A DNA stretch of 19,994 bases, taken from a bacterium UBP6_UBA1177. GTDB lineage: Bacteria > UBP6 > UBA1177. Of this stretch, positions 1 through 7,372 are shown piece by piece (the first letter of the stretch is position 1; the number at the start of each line of letters is the position of its first letter). Made by a program: the position numbers and the translations under genes. Under the pieces are notes generated by a model. The model made no database searches. It was not told the DNA's origin and saw only the letters and a list, made by a program, of their open reading frames with translations. Where the stretch lies: assembly GCA_002310995.1 (NCBI GenBank), contig DBYV01000031.1, forward strand, positions 503 through 20,496, given 5' to 3'.

Positions 1-1337
1 AGAACATCATAACTGATTGAATTTATTTTATTTCCGTTCTTCTTTACAACAGTACCTTTCGGGATGACGCCGTAAATACCGTCATCTATTCTGAACGAAA
101 TATTCTTCGATCTCTCGTTCAGATAAACCGTGCCCCCGCTCTTTCTCTGCAAAAAGAGAACTGTCGCCGAATCCTGGGAAACGGTGTCGTTTCCGGCAGT
201 AAGTTTTGCTCTTGCTACATATTCGCCGGGATTTGAAGTCGTGAATTTGTAGACAGCAGCCTCTGCCGATTTGTTTTTCAAAGTCCATTGGATTTTGAAA
301 CCGGAAGCAACTTTTGTGCTGCCGCCTTCTACGCTGAAATTTACATTGCTGTCGGCTCTTTCACCGATTACGATTTCAGTTTTGTCGGAAACAACTCTGA
401 AACCGTTGAAGAATTTCGCAAATTCAGGTGTTTCCTTCTTTGCGTCTTCAGCTATTTTTGAAGAAAGCGTTTCGTTGTTTGTCGTGTTGAGATAGTTTGA
501 AAGAAGTTTGAGACCTTCTTGGATACCCGAAAGCTTCGAGTAATCAAGCTCGCCCAGCCATTCACCCGTTCCGAGTTTTGTGTAAGTACGGATTTTTGTT
601 TCACTTTTACGCAAATCAGAACAGGTTTTATCAAGAAGATATGCCGCAGTCGTGATTTCCGAAATATTTGCAACGTGGTCGCTCATGCCTTTGAAGCAGC
701 TTGCAAAGTCTCCAGCTTTTACGCAGTAGGTCTTTGTCGCCGAAATGTCTGCATTGAATGAATATTTGCCGTTTGAATTGGTATTGGCCGAAACTGTTTT
801 TGTGTTCTGGCCGCATTCATAAAGCGCTGCTTCAATTCCCGAAACATCTCTGCCGATCTGGTAAACACCAGAAATCTTGTGGTTTTCGGTCGTTTCCGCA
901 ACGACAGGTTCTGTGTCACCTGTATCAGTGTCTGTATCGGTGTCAGGAGTCGTGTCACCGCTATCCGTTGTGTCAGTGTCTGTATCGTCAGTTGTATCTG
1001 AAGTGTCAGTGTCATCGGTTTCCGGTATATCGTTGTCCGTTGTTCCGCTATCCGTTGTGTCCGTGTCGTCAGTGGTATCACTTGCATCGGCATCATCGGT
1101 GTCCGTTATATCGTTATCCGTTACAGCAGTATCCGAAATGTCGGAATCGTCACCGGGAAGACAGACATCGTTCTCCTCGTCGCAGACAAGACCTTCATTA
1201 CAGGTTTTGTTCGGATAACATGCGCCGTAAAGCTCACCCTGCTTCTTGCCTTTGTTGTCACTGCCGCTGTCGCCGCAGGAAGAAACAAAAAACAACATTG
1301 CACATAAAAGTACAAGAACAACAAAAAACTTCTTCAT
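1..1337 (-). CDS. Asp/Thr-rich surface lipoprotein, C-terminus beyond window edge
   Basis: The reading frame is open from an ATG at 1337 to the window edge (445 codons seen, no stop), so the gene is cut at its 3' end. Residues 1-21 are a lipoprotein signal (Lys-Lys, hydrophobic core, FVSSC with Cys21 as lipidation site). A four-Cys motif (Cys40, 46, 52, 59) follows, then an Asp/Thr/Ser-rich linker at about 64-143 containing an imperfect tandem repeat. From about 153 a sequence of the type ISGVYQ...NSNGKYSF looks like a carboxypeptidase-regulatory-like beta-sandwich. After that comes a segment resembling an Ig-like fold (about 300-390). The start is fixed by AGGAG a few bases upstream and by the signal peptide. 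Similar lipoproteins with Asp-rich tethers are common in deltaproteobacterial and myxobacterial genomes. The specific function is unknown; a surface-exposed or adhesive role is inference. Confidence 0.85.
   Translation of the reverse strand, partial: MKKFFVVLVLLCAMLFFVSSCGDSGSDNKGKKQGELYGACYPNKTCNEGLVCDEENDVCLPGDDSDISDTAVTDNDITDTDDADASDTTDDTDTTDSGTTDNDIPETDDTDTSDTTDDTDTDTTDSGDTTPDTDTDTDTGDTEPVVAETTENHKISGVYQIGRDVSGIEAALYECGQNTKTVSANTNSNGKYSFNADISATKTYCVKAGDFASCFKGMSDHVANISEITTAAYLLDKTCSDLRKSETKIRTYTKLGTGEWLGELDYSKLSGIQEGLKLLSNYLNTTNNETLSSKIAEDAKKETPEFAKFFNGFRVVSDKTEIVIGERADSNVNFSVEGGSTKVASGFKIQWTLKNKSAEAAVYKFTTSNPGEYVARAKLTAGNDTVSQDSATVLFLQRKSGGTVYLNERSKNISFRIDDGIYGVIPKGTVVKKNGNKINSISYDV
954..1121 (-). 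repeat. Imperfect tandem repeat coding for the Asp/Thr-rich linker
   Basis: Two consecutive units lie inside the lipoprotein gene, reading from 1121 down to 1041 (27 codons) and from 1040 down to about 954 (29 codons). Both encode TDNDI..TDD.D.SDTTDDTDT..TDSG. The second has an extra Asp-Thr pair. The pattern suggests duplication of a unit of about 81 bp followed by divergence, and it lengthens the flexible acidic tether behind the lipid anchor. Confidence 0.7.
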
Positions 1338-1389
1338 CTCAAAACTCCTATCAGAAAAAAAACAATCATCTTAAAAAAACGCGCGCGTT

Positions 1390-1417
1390 AGAATACAAAA
1401 ATGATGAAAAATAGCAA
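1390..1417 (-). promoter_or_regulatory. Probable sigma-70-type promoter of the Asp/Thr-rich lipoprotein gene
   Basis: On the minus strand a TTGCTA -35 box (1417-1412) and a TATTCT -10 box (1395-1390) are separated by 16 bp. They lie about 50 bp upstream of the lipoprotein ATG. The palindrome AACGCGCGCGTT (1378-1389) begins directly downstream, at the expected transcription start. This is a match by eye to the consensus only. Confidence 0.45.
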
Positions 1418-1468
1418 TTTTTAGACGAATTAAATGTGATGATTAAATTTTCGGGAATTTAAAAAGGA

Positions 1469-3115
1469 TTATTCAGCGGTCTCGCCTGCTTCTTCTTTTC
1501 CTTCCCAGAGGAAATCAAACCAGCCGGTAAGTGCGATGGTGAAAATGTGGGTGTTGTATTTGTTCTTGTAGTAATCCGTCTGGCTGTAGTCTTTATCATA
1601 TCCGTGTACAGTCTCTCTGATAAAGTTGTAGTCGAATTCTACGCCTGCATAATCGCAGAAGTTGTAGATGAATGCAAAGTCTATGCCCATCGTCGTATTT
1701 TTGCTGTCTTCGATGAAAGTGTAAAGGTAAGGCTGCTTGAAGTAGGAGAACCTTGCCATAATGTCGAACCAGTAAACATGTGTGTAAGGCATAACGAAGA
1801 AACCCCAAGGATTGTATGTGCTCTTGCCCCAGATCATTCCGTCGTTTCCGTCACGGATGAAACGAGCATCCTGATAGTAGTCTCCGCCGATATAAATGTT
1901 TGCGTACGGGTTGAAAATCGATCTGCTTGAATAAGCAAATTCACCCATGAAACCGACATTTACATCATCATTGATCTGATATCCAAGGTCAGTTCCGATT
2001 GTAAAGATTACATTCTTTTTGTTTGCAGCGTAGTCGTTTCTGCCGATCTCGTCATTTTTTACAACAAGATTTTCTTCAATCTTGTTATTTTCATCAAGAT
2101 AGGTTCCGTTAGTCGTGTTGAATATGCCGTATTCACTGTCTTCGTCATAGCCGATGTATGCACTGCCGACAACCAGAGAGAAAGCAGCTGTTGCATAGAA
2201 CTTGCTTTCATATTTGTATCTAAGATCGAATCCGAATGCAGGATCTTTGAATTTATCTTCGCCGTCAAGCATCGTTTCGTTTTTGCCGTTGAACACAAAG
2301 AGTGTGAGACCAAGATCCATCTTGTCTCCAAACAGGAAATCAAAACCGAGAGAAACACCGACATCTCTGAAAGCGCCGCCAAGGAAATCGTTTTTGATCG
2401 CCGAGTGAGCGAACGTGATTTCATGGTCGTATCCGCTTTCGATTCCGAACGGCATTCCGAAAAGACCTGCCTGAACTTCTACATTGAGACCGAATGTTCC
2501 GGCAGCATTTCTGTATGAAGGATGAACCATGCTGAAAGAAACGTCCTTGAGAATATCAAGAGCGTTGGGCTTATCGCCAGTCTCGGCAAATTCAACAGGA
2601 TTTGCATAGTTGGTCGGAAGTTCATCGTCATGATCGTAGTTGATTTCGACATCTTTCGTGGTGGTCAAACCTTTTGCAAGATCTGCAAGGATTCTGCCGT
2701 TGAACATGTGGTTTCCGCCTTTGAGGTCGATAACAGCGTTGTCAACGCTGAATCTGTAGCTGCTGTGCGGAAGCACGTTGCCGCCGAAAGTATATATCGA
2801 GTTGGAAATTGCGCTGAAAGCATTGACTGAGAAGAATGGTTTTGTATCGAAAGGAGCGATTTTACCATCGCCTTCCGCAGCTGGAGCAGCTTCAGCAGGA
2901 GCAGCCTCTTCTTTCTTTTCTTCTGCGGGCTGAGCAGCGGGTGCAGGTTCTTCCTTCTTTTCCGCAGCAGGTTGAGCAGCCGGAGCCGGCTCTTCCTTCT
3001 TGGGTTCCTGCTTGTATTGGTTCAGATACTGCTGATAGAGATCCATCGAATTGTCCTGAGCAAACAGGGAAAACGAAACTGCGATAAGAAACGCAGCCAA
3101 AAAGATTTTACGCAT
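1469..3115 (-). CDS. Porin-like outer-membrane beta-barrel protein with N-terminal KE/PA repeat tether
   Basis: The product is 548 aa. Residues 1-20 form a Sec signal peptide with probable cleavage after FA-Q. About 21-38 are helical (MDLYQQYLNQYKQ). Residues 39-81 hold three Lys-Lys-Glu-Glu/Pro-Ala units of 14-15 aa. From about 88 to the end the sequence alternates hydrophobic and aromatic residues with Gly/Asp/Asn turns (for example GLFGMPFGIESG, DVGVSLGFDFLFG, ending in IALTGWFDFLW), as expected of an outer-membrane barrel. A region with an AGLFGMPFGIE motif resembles phosphate/selective-type porins, but I cannot name the family. GGAGG lies 5 nt upstream of the ATG, confirming the start. 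The Pro/Lys/Glu/Ala segment may act as a periplasmic linker or cell-wall contact. Substrate unknown. It stands upstream of the Asp-rich lipoprotein gene on the same strand, but that gene appears to have its own promoter. Confidence 0.75.
   Translation of the reverse strand: MRKIFLAAFLIAVSFSLFAQDNSMDLYQQYLNQYKQEPKKEEPAPAAQPAAEKKEEPAPAAQPAEEKKEEAAPAEAAPAAEGDGKIAPFDTKPFFSVNAFSAISNSIYTFGGNVLPHSSYRFSVDNAVIDLKGGNHMFNGRILADLAKGLTTTKDVEINYDHDDELPTNYANPVEFAETGDKPNALDILKDVSFSMVHPSYRNAAGTFGLNVEVQAGLFGMPFGIESGYDHEITFAHSAIKNDFLGGAFRDVGVSLGFDFLFGDKMDLGLTLFVFNGKNETMLDGEDKFKDPAFGFDLRYKYESKFYATAAFSLVVGSAYIGYDEDSEYGIFNTTNGTYLDENNKIEENLVVKNDEIGRNDYAANKKNVIFTIGTDLGYQINDDVNVGFMGEFAYSSRSIFNPYANIYIGGDYYQDARFIRDGNDGMIWGKSTYNPWGFFVMPYTHVYWFDIMARFSYFKQPYLYTFIEDSKNTTMGIDFAFIYNFCDYAGVEFDYNFIRETVHGYDKDYSQTDYYKNKYNTHIFTIALTGWFDFLWEGKEEAGETAE
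2873..3001 (-). repeat. Triplicated 14-15-codon Lys/Glu/Pro/Ala repeat in the porin-like gene
   Basis: Units run 3001-2960 (KKEEPAPAAQPAAE), 2959-2918 (KKEEPAPAAQPAEE) and 2917-2873 (KKEEAAPAEAAPAAE). The first two share twelve identical leading residues, yet 7 of those 12 codons differ synonymously. The DNA has therefore diverged while the protein repeat was kept. Confidence 0.8.
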
Positions 3116-3161
3116 TTAAACCTCCATAAAAAACAAAAAGTCAAAACACAAAATCCCGGTA

Positions 3162-3189
3162 GTTTTAAACATTATTTAAGAAAAATCAA
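3162..3189 (-). promoter_or_regulatory. Candidate promoter for the porin-like gene
   Basis: On the minus strand TTGATT (3189-3184) and TAAAAC (3167-3162) are 16 bp apart, about 47 bp upstream of the ATG at 3115. The -10 box is only a fair consensus match in AT-rich DNA, so this is tentative. Confidence 0.3.
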
Positions 3190-3368
3190 GCGAAACACCG
3201 CTATTTTCGCTAAAATAAAAGGAAATTTCAGAAAAACTTTCATAATAAAGCCAAATGTTCTCTGAGTAAAAACATTTTTTTCATGACAAAGCTATTTTTT
3301 CTGTTGTTCCCTATTTCAAATTCGTAAAATCCGACTACAATGGTTTGTTTTTTCTGATGCGAGGCACG

Positions 3369-4061
3369 ATGTTCTATTTTCTTATAATAATTCCTGTTCT
3401 GACATTTTACATTCTTCTTTCTTTCATCATGTTTCCCCTTCATCTCCTTACTAACAGAAAACTAGGCGGTATAGTTTTCAGAAACTGTTCCCGCGTTATG
3501 CTGAAAATATGCGGTGTCCGCTGCCGTGTCGAAGGACTTGAAAATATTAAACCGGACGAAACCTATCTGGTTGTATCTAACCATCAGAGCATTGCCGACA
3601 TTCCGATAATCGGGGCAAATCTGCCGATAAACATCCGCGTTCTCGCAAAAAAAGAACTTTTTATGATTCCTGTTCTCGGTCAGGCAATGTGGCTTTACGA
3701 CTTCGTTGCAATCGACCGGAAAAACAGGCGCAGTGCAGTAAAAAGCCTTGAAATCGCAAAAAAGAAAATGAAACACTGCTCGTATCTGGTTTTTCCCGAA
3801 GGAACGAGAAGCCGCGACGGTCATGTAGGCAAGTTTAAATCGGGCGCACTTATTCTTGCGGAAAACAGTTGCAAAATCCTTCCAGTCGCAATGATCGGGG
3901 CAGACAAAATACTCAAAACCGGAGAATTTGACGTTCACTCCGGTGAAGTTAGAGTCAAAATATTCCCTCCGACTCAAATCGTAGAAAACGAGAGCAGACA
4001 GGAACTTGCCGAAAGGCTTAACAAACTGATTTCGGACTACATTGAATCGGAACAGTCCTGA
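3369..4061 (+). CDS. plsC: 1-acyl-sn-glycerol-3-phosphate acyltransferase (PlsC family)
   Basis: The 230-aa product transfers an acyl chain to lysophosphatidic acid, giving phosphatidic acid at the inner membrane. Two hydrophobic stretches at about 2-24 anchor it. The family signature HX4D is at residues 72-77 (NHQSIAD). KKELFMIPVLGQAMW (about 94-108) is the glycerophosphate-side block, and FPEGTRSRDG (142-151) is the second conserved motif. Length is typical. I prefer the ATG at 3369 because GAGG lies 4 nt upstream. In-frame TTG at 3345 and ATG at 3357 would add only a few residues and lack a comparable site. It is transcribed away from the porin-like gene and ends 14 bp from the stop of the convergent sulfotransferase gene. 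Family assignment is secure; exact acyl acceptor specificity is not shown by sequence. Confidence 0.9.
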   Translation: MFYFLIIIPVLTFYILLSFIMFPLHLLTNRKLGGIVFRNCSRVMLKICGVRCRVEGLENIKPDETYLVVSNHQSIADIPIIGANLPINIRVLAKKELFMIPVLGQAMWLYDFVAIDRKNRRSAVKSLEIAKKKMKHCSYLVFPEGTRSRDGHVGKFKSGALILAENSCKILPVAMIGADKILKTGEFDVHSGEVRVKIFPPTQIVENESRQELAERLNKLISDYIESEQS

Positions 4062-4075
4062 GACAACACCTGATT

Positions 4076-5161
4076 TTAATCTAAATCGTACTTTTCAAAA
4101 ACAAAGGCAAAGTCTTTTCTGACCTGTTCTTCGGTGAGGCCGAACTGTTCAAGCGAATAGATATGCTCGGTTTTGAAAGTTTTCTGCTTTTCTGACTGCA
4201 CTTTGAGTGCCGTGGCAAATTTTTCATCTTTTTTTAGGTTACAGAAAGAGATTATCCGCTCGAAAGTGTTGTCGAAATCGGTCATCAGCTGTTTATGCGT
4301 AAGAAGCAGAAAATTCGGTGAATTTTTCTTCTTTTCGGCGATTTCGTCGAACATTTTATAATAGAAAAGCGACGTACGGTACATGTTTTTCAGAAATCTC
4401 TGCTGAAGCTCTGCCGGCTGAGAACTGTAGTTGTTCAGCGATTCCTGGACCCGTTTTTCGAGCGACATCATCGAAGGAACCGCCTCAAGCGGATTTCTGA
4501 TTATCAGCATGATGCGCGGATCTTCGTAGATCTCCTCGATCTTATCGACCGCAAAAAGCTGTGCAAACGACTTCGAGAACATTCTCCTGCCCGTTTTCCA
4601 GATGTTTTTGCGGTGGATTTCCTGAAGATACTCGGCAAATTTTTCCTGCCCGGCGACTTCGACAAGCTCTTTTTCAAAAGTGTTGCTTTCGTCGAAATCC
4701 TGCCAGCAGTAGAAATAAATCCACGAAAGAAGACCGTCGAAGTATCTCATCGAAAGGGCGATGTCGTCAGTTTCCATCGAAAAAAGGTCGGTTTTGTGGA
4801 TCTTCGGGTCCCAGACTCCGTCAAAAGAGAGATTCTTCACGAGCGGAAGGAACGGTTTTATTATTTTTCTCATAAAAATCGAAGGGAAAACCATCTCCCA
4901 CATCGCGAAACCGCGCAGTTCATCACAGTTTTCAGTCAGAAAGCGGTGCAGGAAAGTCGTTCCGCTGCGCAAGTGTCCGATTAAAAAGACAGGCTTTTCG
5001 ATTTTCTGCTTCGCTGCGCCCGGAAAAAATATTTTGTCAAGAAAAAGAGTTACAGTCATCAGCGCGCCTATGAAAGTCCTGAAAATGAGAATTCCTATGT
5101 ATTTGAAGCGGAAACCGAAAGCCGAATACAAAATTTTGAGGATTTTGAGTGTCTGTGACAT
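4076..5161 (-). CDS. PAPS-dependent sulfotransferase family protein, probably membrane-anchored
   Basis: The product is 361 aa. IGHLRSGTTFLHRFL (61-75) matches the P-loop-like 5'-phosphosulfate-binding motif of sulfotransferases. IIRNPLEAVPSM (220-231) matches the 3'-phosphate-binding motif (R-[ND]-P-x-x-x-x-x-S). A hydrophobic segment at about 21-40 could anchor the enzyme in the inner membrane. The family transfers sulfate from PAPS to hydroxyl or amino groups of glycans, lipids or small molecules. The substrate here is unknown; a lipid or surface-glycan acceptor would fit the membrane anchor (inference). It lies 54 bp downstream of mscL on the same strand and may be the last gene of that operon. 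No PAPS-synthesis gene is in the window. Confidence 0.75.
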   Translation of the reverse strand: MSQTLKILKILYSAFGFRFKYIGILIFRTFIGALMTVTLFLDKIFFPGAAKQKIEKPVFLIGHLRSGTTFLHRFLTENCDELRGFAMWEMVFPSIFMRKIIKPFLPLVKNLSFDGVWDPKIHKTDLFSMETDDIALSMRYFDGLLSWIYFYCWQDFDESNTFEKELVEVAGQEKFAEYLQEIHRKNIWKTGRRMFSKSFAQLFAVDKIEEIYEDPRIMLIIRNPLEAVPSMMSLEKRVQESLNNYSSQPAELQQRFLKNMYRTSLFYYKMFDEIAEKKKNSPNFLLLTHKQLMTDFDNTFERIISFCNLKKDEKFATALKVQSEKQKTFKTEHIYSLEQFGLTEEQVRKDFAFVFEKYDLD

Positions 5162-5215
5162 TTTTCACCTTTAAAGAATATCCGTATGACTAACGGAAAA
5201 GAACGAAAAAAACGG

Positions 5216-5665
5216 TTACTTTTTGAGAAGATCCCTGATTTCGGTAAGAAGAACGATCTGAGGATCCGGAGCCGGTGCCGGAGCAGCCGCTGCTGCAGCT
5301 TCTTCTGCCGCTTTCGTAGCCTTTTCAAGTTTTTCTTTAGCCGTGTTGATTATTTTGATGAAAAGGAAAATCGAAAATGCGACAATGAGGAAATCGAAAG
5401 TTGTCTGAAGGAAATTTCCGTATTTCAGAAGGACAGCAGGTTTTGCCGCAACGCCTTCAGCAGCGGGAACTGCTTCTTTCAGAGTGATGGCGAGGTCGGT
5501 AAAGTTGACACCGCCGACGATAAGACCGATGAGCGGCATGATGACATCGTTTACAACGGAGGTTACTATTTTGCCGAACGCACCGCCGATGATGATACCG
5601 ACAGCCATGTCCATAACGTTTCCCTTCATTGCGAAATCTTTGAATTCTTTCAACAGATTTTTCAT
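5216..5665 (-). CDS. mscL: Large-conductance mechanosensitive channel MscL
   Basis: The 149-aa product is a pentameric inner-membrane channel that opens under lateral tension on hypo-osmotic shock. The N-terminal amphipathic helix (MKNLLKEFKDFAMKGNVMD) leads into TM1 with the hallmark AVGIIIGGAFGKIVTSVVND (21-40). TM2 is at about 84-106 (QTTFDFLIVAFSIFLFIK). A C-terminal bundle helix (PDPQIVLLTEIRDLLKK) ends the protein. An Ala/Pro-rich insertion (about 119-133) lengthens the linker before that bundle. GGGAG lies just upstream of the start. The gene begins 11 bp after the stop of the dehydrogenase gene, so the two are almost certainly co-transcribed. Confidence 0.95.
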   Translation of the reverse strand: MKNLLKEFKDFAMKGNVMDMAVGIIIGGAFGKIVTSVVNDVIMPLIGLIVGGVNFTDLAITLKEAVPAAEGVAAKPAVLLKYGNFLQTTFDFLIVAFSIFLFIKIINTAKEKLEKATKAAEEAAAAAAPAPAPDPQIVLLTEIRDLLKK

Positions 5666-5676
5666 TTTTTTCTCCC

Positions 5677-6636
5677 TTATTTGTTCAACAATCTTTTGCT
5701 GAGAACTTTGATCATATCCTCAGTCATACTGTCTAAATCGTAGGACGGAGCCCAATCCCACTCCGCTCTTGCGCAGGAGTCGTCCATTTTGTTCGGCCAG
5801 CTTTCAGCGATGCCCTGACGGACCGGATCGATGTCGTAATCCATCGTGAAATCGGGGATGACTTTTTTGATCGCAGCTGCAATTTGCTCAGGCTCGAAAC
5901 TCATCGAAGCGACATTGAAGCAGTTTCTGTGGATAAATCTCGAAGAATCGGCTTCCATTACGCCAATAGCCGCTTTGAGACAGTCGGGCATATACATCAT
6001 ATCCATATAAGTTCCCGCCTTGATGTAGCAGGTGTAGTGATGTTTTTTGATTGCTTCGTAGTAAATATCGACTGCGTAGTCGGTCGTTCCGCCGCCGGGA
6101 AGGGTAACATTCGAAATGATGCCGGGGAATCTTACGCCTCTCGTATCGACGCCGTATTTTTTATAGTAGTAGTCGCAGAGAAGTTCGCCCGCGACTTTCG
6201 TAACGCCGTACATCGAAGTGGGGCGCTGGATTGTGTCCTGCGGAGTGTTGTCCTTCGGGGTTGCCGGACCGAAAGAGCCGATCGAACTTGGAGTGAAAAG
6301 CTGAAAATGAAGCTCTCTCGCGATTTCGAGAAGGTTCATCAAACCACCGAGGTTAATCTTCCACGAAAGTTGCGGCTTCTGCTCGCCGACACTGGAAAGA
6401 AGTGCGACAAGATTGTAAACCGCATCAACATTGTATTTTTTGATGATCTCGGAAACACGCGCCGTGTCGAGAATATCAGCCTGTTCATAAATACCGTCGA
6501 CAAGAGTCGGCGCAAGCTGCGAACGATCTTTCAAATCTGCCGCAACGACATTGTTTTCACCGTAAATTCTTCTGAGTTCGGGAACAAGCTCGCTTCCGAT
6601 CTGACCGCTGGCACCCACAACAAGAATTTTTTTCAT
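5677..6636 (-). CDS. SDR-type NAD-dependent L-threonine 3-dehydrogenase (epimerase-like)
   Basis: The product is 319 aa from the ATG at 6636, chosen because GGAG lies just upstream and the Rossmann motif then begins at residue 5. A longer in-frame start at 6660 is less likely. GASGQIG (8-14) is the dinucleotide-binding loop. TPSSIGSFGP (115-124) carries the catalytic Ser, and SMYGVTK (141-147) gives Tyr143 and Lys147. PGGGTTDYAVD and MMYMPDC further on are hallmarks of the short-chain L-threonine dehydrogenases, as in Flavobacterium frigidimaris, rather than of UDP-glucose epimerases. It oxidises L-threonine to 2-amino-3-ketobutyrate, usually cleaved to glycine and acetyl-CoA by Kbl, which is not in this window. 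It is the first gene of a likely operon with mscL and the sulfotransferase. Confidence 0.85.
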   Translation of the reverse strand: MKKILVVGASGQIGSELVPELRRIYGENNVVAADLKDRSQLAPTLVDGIYEQADILDTARVSEIIKKYNVDAVYNLVALLSSVGEQKPQLSWKINLGGLMNLLEIARELHFQLFTPSSIGSFGPATPKDNTPQDTIQRPTSMYGVTKVAGELLCDYYYKKYGVDTRGVRFPGIISNVTLPGGGTTDYAVDIYYEAIKKHHYTCYIKAGTYMDMMYMPDCLKAAIGVMEADSSRFIHRNCFNVASMSFEPEQIAAAIKKVIPDFTMDYDIDPVRQGIAESWPNKMDDSCARAEWDWAPSYDLDSMTEDMIKVLSKRLLNK

Positions 6637-6667
6637 TTTTTTCTCCAAATAAAAAACCATAATCCGT

Positions 6668-6684
6668 TCTGCTCAATCAGCAGA
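6668..6684 (-). promoter_or_regulatory. Hairpin in the 5' leader of the threonine dehydrogenase gene
   Basis: A perfect 6-bp inverted repeat (TCTGCT, 5-base spacer, AGCAGA) lies about 30 bp upstream of the ATG at 6636, between the candidate promoter and the ribosome binding site. No U tract follows in either direction, so it is not an obvious terminator. Confidence 0.4.
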
Positions 6685-6700
6685 CTTTTACAAACGCGAA

Positions 6701-6728
6701 AATATAGTCATAAATATTTTCAGCACAA
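6701..6728 (-). promoter_or_regulatory. Candidate promoter of the threonine dehydrogenase-mscL operon
   Basis: On the minus strand TTGTGC (6728-6723) and TATATT (6706-6701) are separated by 16 bp, about 65 bp upstream of the dehydrogenase ATG. Fair consensus match by eye. Confidence 0.4.
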
Positions 6729-6828
6729 AAAAATTTTCATTTTTAATGTAAAATTTATGGCGAAAATGCGGTTTTGCCCTGCAACAGCCTGCAATCACTA
6801 AAATAATCGCCGAAACAACAAAATTTCC

Positions 6829-6856
6829 TTGACATTCGGAAGTTAATGCGTAATAT
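6829..6856 (+). promoter_or_regulatory. Promoter of the rplM-rpsI operon
   Basis: A perfect TTGACA -35 box (6829-6834) and a TAATAT -10 box (6851-6856) are separated by 16 bp. Transcription would start near 6863, about 35 nt before the rplM ATG. The perfect -35 and the position before a ribosomal-protein operon make this one of the best promoters in the window. Confidence 0.65.
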
Positions 6857-6896
6857 ACCGTCGCTTTTTTTGGTAACTGACATGAGGAAGAGTGTC

Positions 6897-7355
6897 ATGG
6901 AATTGACAAAATACAAAAGAAAAGAAGATGTTAAGAGAGAATGGTTCGAGATCGATGCAACGGGCGTCAGACTCGGAAGACTTGCAACAGCTGTTGCAAA
7001 CATCCTTCGTGGAAAAACAAAAGCTGACTACACACCGAGCGTTGACTGCGGTGATTATGTTGTCATCACAAATGCCGAGAAGATTGACCTTACCGGCAAC
7101 AAACTGATTGAAAAGAATTATTACCATTATTCAGGTTATCAGAGCGGTATGAAATCGCTTACGGCAGCTGAAATGATTCAGAAGCACCCGGATTACCTTA
7201 TACTTCACGCTGTAAAAGGCATGATGCCGAAGAACAAGCTCGCGAACCAGATCATGACCAAGCTTAAAATTTTCGCAGGCAACGAACATGACCACGCAGC
7301 TCAGCAGCCGACCAAACTCAGAGTTGACGTAACCGGAAAAGTGGAAAAAATTTAA
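6897..7355 (+). CDS. rplM: 50S ribosomal protein L13
   Basis: The product is 152 aa from the ATG at 6897, preceded by GAGGAAG with 6 nt spacing. An in-frame ATG at 6846 would lie inside the promoter and add residues not found in L13. Diagnostic stretches include REWFEIDATGVRLGRLAT near the N-terminus, the DCGDYVVITNAEKIDLTGNK block, the YYHYSGYQSGMKS block, KGMMPKNKLANQIMTKLKIF, and the AGNEHDHAAQQP end motif. The short C-terminal extension after AAQQP is slightly longer than in Escherichia coli. L13 is an early-assembly protein of the large subunit. It is followed 17 bp downstream by rpsI, the conserved bacterial gene pair. Confidence 0.97.
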   Translation: MELTKYKRKEDVKREWFEIDATGVRLGRLATAVANILRGKTKADYTPSVDCGDYVVITNAEKIDLTGNKLIEKNYYHYSGYQSGMKSLTAAEMIQKHPDYLILHAVKGMMPKNKLANQIMTKLKIFAGNEHDHAAQQPTKLRVDVTGKVEKI

Positions 7356-7372
7356 CTATTTGGAGATAAAGA

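Noticed and set aside
758..1414. Plus-strand open frames of up to 218 codons opposite the first lipoprotein gene, one of them almost pure Ser/Val
   Set aside because: They are antisense to the Asp/Thr repeat region; the low-complexity Ser/Val and Cys/Arg composition is the complement of Asp/Thr codons. No ribosome binding site or domain supports them.
3304..3330. TTGTTC/TAAAAT pair as plsC promoter
   Set aside because: The spacer is 15 bp and the DNA is very AT-rich; too weak to list as a feature.
5884..6801. Plus-strand 305-codon open frame opposite the threonine dehydrogenase gene
   Set aside because: It is antisense to a gene with clear SDR catalytic motifs, has no recognisable domain and no SD.
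6846..6896. Longer start for rplM
   Set aside because: It would place coding sequence over the -10 box and add 17 residues not present in L13; the ATG at 6897 has a good SD.
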